A DNA stretch of 6,366 nucleotides from an uncultured Collinsella sp. (GTDB taxonomy: Bacteria; Actinomycetota; Coriobacteriia; Coriobacteriales; Coriobacteriaceae): NCBI GenBank assembly GCA_900757265.1, contig CAAENW010000124.1, positions 1 through 6,366 of the forward strand, given 5' to 3'. The translations under genes and the position numbers were made by a program. The notes beneath the pieces are model-generated. The model was not told where the DNA came from. It saw nothing but the letters and a program-made list of their open reading frames with translations, and made no database searches. The stretch's first letter is position 1; each line of letters begins with the position of its first letter. Below are positions 1 through 5,072 of this stretch, piece by piece.

Positions 1-40
1 AGGTTGAGAGGGGTGCGGGGTAGCGGTATCGTGAACCGAA

Positions 41-46
41 TAAAAT
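41..46 (+). promoter_or_regulatory. Possible -10 element upstream of metY
   Basis: TAAAAT differs from the TATAAT consensus at one position and lies 25 bases before the metY start codon, which would give a leader of roughly 20 nt. No TTGACA-like -35 box is found at 16-18 bp spacing (the bases there are G-rich), and only 40 bases of upstream sequence are available. The rest of 1-60 shows no gene and no recognisable riboswitch. Weak call. Confidence 0.25.
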
Positions 47-71
47 CAAAACCCAAGTAAGGGAGTTGGAT

Positions 72-1355
72 ATGAGCGAGCAGACCATCGGTACCACGTG
101 TGTTCAGGGCGGTTATCGCCCGGGCGATGCAGAGTCGCGTCAGGTGCCTATCTACCAGTCAACCACGTGGAAGTACGACACGTCCGAGCACATGGGCAAG
201 CTGTTTGACCTGGAGGAGTCGGGCTACTTCTACAGCCGTCTGCAGAATCCCACGTGTGATCTGGTTGCCGCCAAGATCTGCGAGATGGAGGGCGGCACTG
301 CTGCGATGCTCACGAGCTCGGGCATGGCTGCGAACTTCCTCGCGATCTTTAACGTGGCCGGTGCCGGCGATCACGTGGTCGCGAGCTCTGCCATCTACGG
401 CGGTACCTACAACCTGCTTGCCCATACCATGGGCCGTATGGGCGTTACCTGCACGTTCGTTGCTCCCGACTGCACCGATGAGGAGCTGGAGGCAGCCTTC
501 CGGCCCAACACCAAGCTCGTCTTTGGCGAGACCATCGCCAACCCCGCCCTTGCCGTGCTCGATATTGAGCGCTTTGCCAAGGCCGCGCATGACCACGGCG
601 TGCCGCTGATGGTCGACAACACCTTCCCGACGCCCGTGATGTGTCGTCCTTTTGAGTGGGGTGCCGATATCGTCACGCACTCCACGACCAAGTACATGGA
701 CGGTCACGCGGCCTACCTGGGCGGTGTGATTGTCGATCACGGTCAGTTTGACTGGATGGCCCATGCTGACAAGTTCCCGGGTCTCACCACGCCCGATGAG
801 AGCTACCATGGCGTGACCTATGCCGAGAAGTTCGGCCGCGAGGGCGCCTTCATCACCAAGGCCACCGCGCAGCTCATGCGCGATCTTGGTCCCATGCAGA
901 ACCCGCAGGCGGCGTTTTTCCTGAACAGCTCGCTCGAGAGCTTGCATGTGCGCATGCCGCGTCATTGTGAGAACGGCCTGGCCGTTGCCAAGTTCCTGCA
1001 GAGCCATCCCAAGGTACGCTTTGTGAGCTATCCGGGCCTGGAGGGCGATAAGTACTATGACCTGGCTCAGAAGTACATGCCCAACGGTACTTGTGGCGTC
1101 GTGAGCTTTGGCTTTAACGGTGGTCGCGCGGCGGCCGAGACCTTTATGAAGAGCCTCAAGCTCGCCCAGATCGCCACGCATGTGGCCGACGCCCGCACTT
1201 GCTGCCTGCATCCCGCTAACGCCACGCATCGCCAGATGAACGATGAGGAGCTCATCGCCTGTGGCATCTCAGCCGACATGGTGCGCCTGTCGTGCGGTCT
1301 CGAGGACACGGCCGATTTGATTGCCGACCTTGAGCAGGCGCTCGAGCAGTGCTAG
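72..1355 (+). CDS. metY: O-acetylhomoserine sulfhydrylase (O-acetyl-L-homoserine aminocarboxypropyltransferase)
   Basis: A 427-residue cytoplasmic PLP enzyme of the Cys/Met-metabolism family, the usual length for MetY. By family, it joins sulfide to O-acetyl-L-homoserine to give homocysteine and acetate, the direct-sulfhydrylation route to methionine. Seen in the protein: Y54-S-R56 (phosphate-binding YxR, donated by the neighbouring subunit), SSGMAA, Y109 in IYGGTYN (ring stacking), D182 in VDNTF (pyridine nitrogen), the Schiff-base lysine K207 in HSTTKYMDGH, HPANATH (380-386) and R405 in VRLSCG (substrate carboxylate). GGTYN, and the insertion with PDESYHG near 243, favour MetY over methionine gamma-lyase or cystathionine gamma-synthase. 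The ATG at 72 is chosen because GGGAG (61-65) lies 6 nt upstream; an in-frame TTG at 66 touches that ribosome site and is less likely. Followed by a strong terminator. A sulfide- or thiol-using lyase of the same fold remains possible. Confidence 0.92.
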   Translation: MSEQTIGTTCVQGGYRPGDAESRQVPIYQSTTWKYDTSEHMGKLFDLEESGYFYSRLQNPTCDLVAAKICEMEGGTAAMLTSSGMAANFLAIFNVAGAGDHVVASSAIYGGTYNLLAHTMGRMGVTCTFVAPDCTDEELEAAFRPNTKLVFGETIANPALAVLDIERFAKAAHDHGVPLMVDNTFPTPVMCRPFEWGADIVTHSTTKYMDGHAAYLGGVIVDHGQFDWMAHADKFPGLTTPDESYHGVTYAEKFGREGAFITKATAQLMRDLGPMQNPQAAFFLNSSLESLHVRMPRHCENGLAVAKFLQSHPKVRFVSYPGLEGDKYYDLAQKYMPNGTCGVVSFGFNGGRAAAETFMKSLKLAQIATHVADARTCCLHPANATHRQMNDEELIACGISADMVRLSCGLEDTADLIADLEQALEQC

Positions 1356-1424
1356 GCTAGCGTTCGCACAAGGCGCCGATGCTGGCAGAAAGCTTCGGCG
1401 ACCTTTCGTTCCGATTCCGTAGGC

Positions 1425-1470
1425 GGGACCCCAATCGCGACTGTTTACAGGCGATTGGGGCCCCGTTTTT
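1425..1470 (+). terminator. Intrinsic terminator after metY
   Basis: A 14-position stem with one A/C mismatch pairs 1425-1438 with 1451-1464; its core CCCCAATCGC/GCGATTGGGG is perfect. The 12-nt loop can itself pair CTGT with ACAG, and TTTTT follows at 1466-1470. The T-run is on one side only, so it works for + strand transcripts. It begins 70 bp after the metY stop and ends 26 bp before the transporter start codon. The stretch 1356-1424 between stop and hairpin holds no gene. Confidence 0.88.
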
Positions 1471-1485
1471 GCGTTGCGCCACTCG

Positions 1486-1491
1486 AAAGGA
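1486..1491 (+). promoter_or_regulatory. Ribosome binding site that decides the MFS start
   Basis: AAAGGA ends 5 nt before the ATG at 1497, whereas it overlaps the alternative in-frame ATG at 1491. This supports starting translation at 1497. The far upstream in-frame TTG at 1455 lies inside the terminator stem and has no ribosome site. Confidence 0.65.
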
Positions 1492-1496
1492 TGGAT

Positions 1497-2801
1497 ATGG
1501 AGAAAACCGCAGAGCAGCTGCGCCGCGAGCACATTGCTCTAGAGGGCGACACCCATGGCAAGAACAAGTGGGCGATTCTGTTTACCGTGCTCATCATGAC
1601 GTTTATGGTATGTCTGGATTCGACCGTCGTGACCGTGGCGTTGCCCGTGATGCAAAAGGAGCTGGGCGTGGGCCTCGATCGCATTCAGCTGGTGAGCTCG
1701 GTGTATCTGCTTGCGACATGCGTGGCTATGTTGCCGTTTGGCCGTCTGGGCGACGTGCGCGGCAAGGTGGGCGTATTCCAGCTGGGCGTCATCGTCTTTA
1801 CGGTCGGTTCGCTGCTGTGCGGCCTTTCGGCCTCGCTCGAGGTTCTTATCCTGGCACGCATTGTTCAGGGCGTCGGTTGCGCGGCGGCCATGGCTAACAA
1901 CATGGGTATCATCACCGAGTCGTTTCCGGCGCGCGAGCGAGGCCGTGCCATGGGTATTCTCGCGACCTTTGTGGCCCTCGGCATGATGTGTGGCCCCGTG
2001 CTCGGCGGCATGCTGGTGGCAAGCTTTCCTTGGGAGAGCATCTTCCTCATCAACCTGCCCATTGGCGTCATCTCGTTTATCGTGGGGCTCTACACGCTGC
2101 CGCATGTTAAGCCGGAGGCCGGCGAGCGCCCCATGTCCCTGATCGAGGCCGCTCGTCGCTGCTTTGCAAATTCGGCCTTCACCATCAACCTTGCCTGCAT
2201 GCTCATCGTGTTTGTTGGCATTGGCGCATCCGAGTTCATCCTGCCGTTCTATTTTCAGGACGCCCACGGCTTTGGTTCCGACATTTCCGGACTGCTCTTT
2301 TTGGCGCTGCCGATGGTGAATGCCTTTATCGGCCCGCTTTCGGGAACGGTTTCGGACCGTGTTGGCTGCGAGGGTCCCACGGCGGTCGGCCTGGGCGTGT
2401 ATGTGTGCGGTCTCTTTGCAGTAAGCACGCTCGACGAGCACTCTTCTATCCCTGTGATCGTGTGCTGCGTCGCATTTATGTCGTGCGGTACGTCGATTTT
2501 CCAGAGCCCCAACAACTCGCTGTACATGGGCTCGGCTCCGCGCGAGGCACTTGGCTTTGCAGGTAGCTTGGGCAGCTTGGCGCGCTATGCGGGCATGGCG
2601 CTGGGTATTACGGCAGGTTCGCATATCCTGTATGGGCAGATGAGCGTGGCGATGGGCGAGGCTGTGACCAGTTTTGTTGCAGGCCGTCCGGATGTGTTCC
2701 TGTTTGGTTTCCGTTCGGTGTTCTATGTGTTGATGGCTGTGGCCGCTGTGGGCTTTGCGCTTGCCATGGTGCGTTTGGTGAGGATGCGCGCCCGCCATTA
2801 G
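1497..2801 (+). CDS. MFS multidrug-type efflux transporter (DHA2/EmrB-QacA-like)
   Basis: A 434-residue integral membrane protein of the major facilitator superfamily, most likely a proton-driven exporter. The substrate cannot be read from the sequence. After a charged cytoplasmic N-terminus (1-24), membrane segment 1 carries LDSTVVTVALP (40-50), the acidic motif typical of drug:H+ antiporters of the DHA2 type. Motif A, GRLGDVRGK (82-90), sits in the loop between segments 2 and 3. R121 in LARIVQGVG is the motif B arginine of segment 4. Motif C, the antiporter motif, is GPVLGG (166-171) in segment 5. I count about 12 hydrophobic segments; a polar linker of about 25 residues after segment 6 runs straight into the C-terminal half, so the extra central pair of 14-segment DHA2 members seems absent. 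The start is chosen from the ribosome site at 1486-1491. No promoter fits between the metY terminator and this gene. No regulator gene is adjacent. Confidence 0.85.
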   Translation: MEKTAEQLRREHIALEGDTHGKNKWAILFTVLIMTFMVCLDSTVVTVALPVMQKELGVGLDRIQLVSSVYLLATCVAMLPFGRLGDVRGKVGVFQLGVIVFTVGSLLCGLSASLEVLILARIVQGVGCAAAMANNMGIITESFPARERGRAMGILATFVALGMMCGPVLGGMLVASFPWESIFLINLPIGVISFIVGLYTLPHVKPEAGERPMSLIEAARRCFANSAFTINLACMLIVFVGIGASEFILPFYFQDAHGFGSDISGLLFLALPMVNAFIGPLSGTVSDRVGCEGPTAVGLGVYVCGLFAVSTLDEHSSIPVIVCCVAFMSCGTSIFQSPNNSLYMGSAPREALGFAGSLGSLARYAGMALGITAGSHILYGQMSVAMGEAVTSFVAGRPDVFLFGFRSVFYVLMAVAAVGFALAMVRLVRMRARH

Positions 2802-2831
2802 CGTGTTGGGAGGCTGTCTGCCACGATTCGC

Positions 2832-2853
2832 GCCGTCTCAAAAAGACTGGTTT
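2832..2853 (+). terminator. Weak possible terminator after the MFS gene
   Basis: GTCT (2835-2838) pairs with AGAC (2844-2847) across a 5-nt loop, and CC/GG pairs extend the stem past a bulged T (2848). Only TTT follows. It is the only hairpin I find in the first half of the 157-bp gap between the transporter and xpt; the remainder (2854-2890) is very G-rich and shows no gene. Marginal. Confidence 0.22.
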
Positions 2854-2894
2854 GTGGTGCGATGCGGCTTGTGGGGCGGGCGGGGGTCGGTCCG

Positions 2895-2903
2895 TGGTAG
2901 ACT
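2895..2903 (+). promoter_or_regulatory. Extended -10 promoter for xpt
   Basis: TG-G-TAGACT is an extended -10 element: TG one base before a hexamer that matches TATAAT at 4 of 6 positions. It lies 55 bases before the xpt start codon, giving a leader of about 48 nt. No good -35 hexamer is visible in the G-rich upstream sequence, which fits an extended -10 promoter. No purine-riboswitch core fits in so short a leader. Confidence 0.5.
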
Positions 2904-2925
2904 ATCGAACAACGTTTATTAATCG

Positions 2926-2943
2926 CGCGGTATCGTTGCCGCG
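2926..2943 (+). promoter_or_regulatory. Small leader hairpin beside the xpt ribosome site
   Basis: CGCGG (2926-2930) and CCGCG (2939-2943) form a 5-bp GC stem with an 8-nt loop. It ends two bases before the ribosome site AAGGGG (2946-2951), which is 7 nt from the ATG. It could affect access to the ribosome site, but a stem this short may be chance in GC-rich DNA. Confidence 0.25.
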
Positions 2944-2958
2944 AGAAGGGGTTGCGCC

Positions 2959-3537
2959 ATGCAGGAGCTTGAGGATCGTATTCGCCATGACGGCATCGTA
3001 AAGGCCGGTAACGTCCTTAAGGTTGATGCCTTCCTCAACCACCAGTGCGACGTTGAGCTGTTCGACCACATGGGCGCCGAGTGGGCCCGTCTGTTCAAGG
3101 ATGTCGAGATCAACAAGATCCTGACGATTGAGGCTTCGGGCATTGGTATGGCTTGCATCGCGGCTCAGCATTTTGGCGGCGTGCCGGTGGTTTTTGCCAA
3201 GAAGGCACAGTCCATCAACCTCGACGGCGAGCAGTATGCCACGACCATTTACTCCTTTACCAAGCAGAAGGAGTACCCGGTCATCGTTGGCAAGCGTTTC
3301 CTTTCCGAGGGCGATAAGGTCCTGATCATCGACGACTTCTTGGCCAACGGCTGCGCGCTCGAGGGTCTTATCAAGATCTGCGAGGCTGCGGGTGCCGAGG
3401 TGTCCGGTATTGGCATTGCGGTGGAGAAGGGTTTCCAGGGCGGCGGCGATAAGCTCCGCGAGCGCGGCTTCCGCGTTGAGAGCCTGGCCCGTATCGCCGA
3501 TATGGACTGCGAGACCGGCGAGATCACCTTCGCCTAA
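2959..3537 (+). CDS. xpt: Xanthine phosphoribosyltransferase
   Basis: A 192-residue cytoplasmic type I phosphoribosyltransferase. By family it makes XMP from xanthine and PRPP, feeding salvaged xanthine into guanine nucleotides. The match to the Bacillus subtilis Xpt pattern is close along the whole length: KVDAFLNHQ (21-29; N27 at the purine site), TIEASGI (56-62), [15 protein letters not shown], the PRPP-binding loop [11 protein letters not shown] (121-131; paired aspartates D125-D126), the [11 protein letters not shown] stretch and RVESLARI near the C-terminus. Length is normal and the protein looks intact. The ATG at 2959 has AAGGGG 7 nt upstream and an extended -10 promoter about 55 bp away. 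In Bacillus, xpt is followed by a xanthine permease and preceded by a guanine riboswitch; neither is seen here. The next gene is a release-factor-like protein beyond a terminator-like palindrome. Confidence 0.94.
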   Translation: MQELEDRIRHDGIVKAGNVLKVDAFLNHQCDVELFDHMGAEWARLFKDVEINKILTIEASGIGMACIAAQHFGGVPVVFAKKAQSINLDGEQYATTIYSFTKQKEYPVIVGKRFLSEGDKVLIIDDFLANGCALEGLIKICEAAGAEVSGIGIAVEKGFQGGGDKLRERGFRVESLARIADMDCETGEITFA

Positions 3538-3564
3538 GCGCGCAACACAAGCGATTGGTATGCG

Positions 3565-3595
3565 ATGTGACAAAGGGACCGTCCCTTTGTCACAT
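3565..3595 (+). repeat. GTGACAAAGGGAC palindrome, probable dispersed repeat
   Basis: Arms 3565-3579 and 3581-3595 are perfect reverse complements (15 bp) around a single central C at 3580. From general knowledge, palindromes built on TGACAAAGGGAC/GTCCCTTTGTCA recur in intergenic sites of Coriobacteriia and some Clostridia. Only one copy lies in this window, so its repeat nature is inferred. Confidence 0.6.
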
Positions 3596-3600
3596 TTTTT
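3565..3600 (+). terminator. Terminator-like hairpin and T-run after xpt
   Basis: The palindrome folds as a stem of up to 13-14 pairs with a tight loop around ACCGT and is followed by six T (3595-3600), a good rho-independent terminator for xpt, 27 bp past its stop. It ends only 20 bp before the ATG of the next gene. The 5' side lacks an A-run, so termination should be one-directional. Confidence 0.75.
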
Positions 3601-3608
3601 GTATGAGG

Positions 3609-3615
3609 GGAGGTG
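3609..3615 (+). promoter_or_regulatory. Strong ribosome binding site that decides the start at 3621
   Basis: GGAGGTG lies 5 nt before the ATG at 3621. An upstream in-frame ATG at 3603 precedes and overlaps this site, and starts further upstream would translate the palindrome, so 3621 is chosen. Confidence 0.75.
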
Positions 3616-3620
3616 TTGAT

Positions 3621-4001
3621 ATGGATGAGAACAAGATGGGATGGCGCGAGTATGCGCGCTATGCCGCGATGGCGGCCGAGGAGCTGGCGCGCGATTGCGA
3701 GGTACAGGTGTTTCGCGCGACGGGTCCGGGCGGCCAGGGTGTGAACACGACGGACTCGGCGGTGCGCATGAAGCATATTCCTTCGGGGATTACCGTGACG
3801 GCGCGCGAGAGCCGCAGTCAGTTCCAAAATCGCTCGAGCTGCCTGCGTAAGCTGCGCGCCGAGCTTGAGCGTCGTGGGCGTCCGCCGCGCCGACGCGTAA
3901 AGACCAAGGTGCCTCAGCGCTCCCGCCAGCGCAGGCTCAACGACAAGCACTTCAATGCCATCAAAAAGGCTAACCGTCGCAAGCCGGGGAGCGACGAGTA
4001 G
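3621..4001 (+). CDS. Stand-alone GGQ-domain peptide chain release factor-like protein
   Basis: A 126-residue basic protein built around one class I release factor catalytic (RF-1) domain. The GGQ loop is [17 protein letters not shown], with G37-G38-Q39; in the family this glutamine enters the ribosomal peptidyl-transferase centre and triggers release of the peptide from t[11 protein letters not shown] and [10 protein letters not shown] follow, as in RF1/RF2, ArfB and PrfH proteins. The codon-reading (PxT/SPF) and N-terminal domains of true release factors are missing. From about residue 80 the protein is dominated by Arg and Lys, like the ArfB tail that occupies the empty mRNA channel of stalled ribosomes. 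The likely role is rescue of stalled ribosomes; substrate preference cannot be read. Residue 40 is Gly where RF1 and ArfB usually have His. No promoter is visible between the palindrome and the ribosome site, so read-through from xpt is possible. It converges with the lipid kinase gene, 21 bp apart. Confidence 0.8.
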   Translation: MDENKMGWREYARYAAMAAEELARDCEVQVFRATGPGGQGVNTTDSAVRMKHIPSGITVTARESRSQFQNRSSCLRKLRAELERRGRPPRRRVKTKVPQRSRQRRLNDKHFNAIKKANRRKPGSDE

Positions 4002-4022
4002 TCGATTGCTCCACTGGCCTTG

Positions 4023-4985
4023 CTAGCGGGCGGGGTGCCAAACTTGGAGGGCGCTGCCGAGGACGTCAACCTCGATGCGCGAGGCGACAATGGGCTCGCC
4101 GTCGGCCTGGATGGGGTAATCGGGCTGCTCGAAGGTGAGCTCGGCATGGCGGCAGCGGCGCATACGAACCGGCGGCAACTTGGTGTGGTGGCCGTCCTTG
4201 GCCGAAAGAAACATAGGCAGGGCAACGGCGCGGGGGACGGGGCCGCAGGCGTAGCAGACATCGAGTATGCCGTCGCAGGGGTCGGCATCGGGGCAGATGC
4301 GATAGCCCGAGCCATAGGTGGGGCCCAGCTGAATCGCCATGATGATCGCCCTCACGCGCTCGGCGGGCGCGCCGTCAAAGCTGACTGTCATGGGGTAGTT
4401 GCGATAGCGCAGACCAAACTGCTCAAGTCCCGAGAGGGTGTAGAGCGGCGCGCCCGTCAATCCGGTCTTTTTGCGCAGCTCGGTGGTGCCAAGGCCGATG
4501 GCGGCATCAATACCGACGGAGAGCGTCTGGTCGTAATACTCGACGATCTCCTCGCCGCTGCCGCTTGCGGGGTTCCATGAGCGAATGCGCCCGATGTCCT
4601 GACGCTGCAGCTCACAGGTGAGTAGCGCGCCAAAATCCTTGCCGGAGAAATCTTCGATATCGAGCGTCTGGGCAAAATCGTTGCCGGAGCCCACGGGCAG
4701 GACGGCAAGAGCGGGGCGGGCGTCCTCCTTTTGCGTCATAAGCCCGTTGACGACTTCGTGGATCACGCCGTCGCCGCCGAGTGCGATAACGGTGCGATAG
4801 CCCTGAGTCTGTGCGGCAAGCTCCTTGGCGTGTCCCATGTGCTCGGTCAGTACCAAGTCAAACTGGGATGAGCGCGCGGTCATGTCTAAAAAGCGCTGCA
4901 GGCGCTCAGCAACCTCGCGCGCCGCACCCGATTGGGCGGCTGGGTTGGCGATGATGAGCGTGCGACCAAAATCAGTTGCGTGCAT
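4023..4985 (-). CDS. Diacylglycerol kinase-family lipid kinase (YegS/DgkB-like)
   Basis: A 320-residue soluble or membrane-associated protein with the DAGK catalytic fold. By family it uses ATP to phosphorylate a lipid such as diacylglycerol, recycling it to phosphatidic acid; the exact lipid is not readable. Seen: IIANPAAQSG near the N-terminus (11-20), the nucleotide loop ALGGDGVIHEVVNG (68-81, usual GGDGT reads GGDGV), LPVGSGNDFAQ (96-106), CPDADPCDGILDV in the C-terminal sandwich domain, and QADGEP (293-298) matching the conserved DGE near the active site. The ATG at 4985 is chosen because GGGAG (4993-4997 on this strand) lies 7 nt upstream; an in-frame GTG at 5057 would add 24 residues but has no ribosome site. 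It is 87 bp downstream of the CLC gene on the same strand; no terminator is seen in that gap, so co-transcription is plausible. No obvious hairpin follows its stop. Confidence 0.86.
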   Translation of the reverse strand: MHATDFGRTLIIANPAAQSGAAREVAERLQRFLDMTARSSQFDLVLTEHMGHAKELAAQTQGYRTVIALGGDGVIHEVVNGLMTQKEDARPALAVLPVGSGNDFAQTLDIEDFSGKDFGALLTCELQRQDIGRIRSWNPASGSGEEIVEYYDQTLSVGIDAAIGLGTTELRKKTGLTGAPLYTLSGLEQFGLRYRNYPMTVSFDGAPAERVRAIIMAIQLGPTYGSGYRICPDADPCDGILDVCYACGPVPRAVALPMFLSAKDGHHTKLPPVRMRRCRHAELTFEQPDYPIQADGEPIVASRIEVDVLGSALQVWHPAR

Positions 4986-5072
4986 GGGGCGACTCCCGGC
5001 GTATAACGTGACGGTGCGGTCGCGCTCGGGTCGAATTGCCCCCGATTGTGGCTGCACGGCGAATACTAACGT

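Noticed and set aside
159..1229. Long open frame on the - strand opposite metY (356 codons)
   Set aside because: It lies wholly inside a well-supported gene and has a composition rich in His, Arg, Gly and Ala with no recognisable domain, as expected for the antisense of GC-rich codon-biased DNA.
1455..1496. N-terminal extension of the MFS protein starting from a TTG at 1455
   Set aside because: It would begin within the terminator stem and lacks a ribosome site; the ATG at 1497 has one at good spacing.
1539..2798. Open frame of 419 codons on the - strand opposite the MFS gene
   Set aside because: Its translation is a His/Arg/Ala-rich low-complexity product with no membrane segments or motifs; the + strand frame carries all MFS signatures.
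2902..3573. Open frame on the - strand covering xpt
   Set aside because: Complete overlap with a clear xpt gene; no ribosome site or family motif.
3555..3620. Extension of the release-factor-like protein through the palindrome
   Set aside because: The extra residues are only the translated repeat and the ribosome site; the ATG at 3621 follows a strong GGAGGTG.
4020..4580. Open + strand frame opposite the lipid kinase
   Set aside because: Shadow of the kinase gene on the opposite strand, with repetitive Gly/Ala-rich translation and no domain.
4986..5057. N-terminal extension of the lipid kinase from a GTG at 5057
   Set aside because: No ribosome site precedes it, whereas GGGAG is well placed for the ATG at 4985, and the family normally begins shortly before the NPxxG motif.
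4986..5072. TATACG (upstream of the kinase, - strand) as a -10 promoter
   Set aside because: It is close to the ribosome site, matches the consensus poorly and has no -35 partner at proper spacing.
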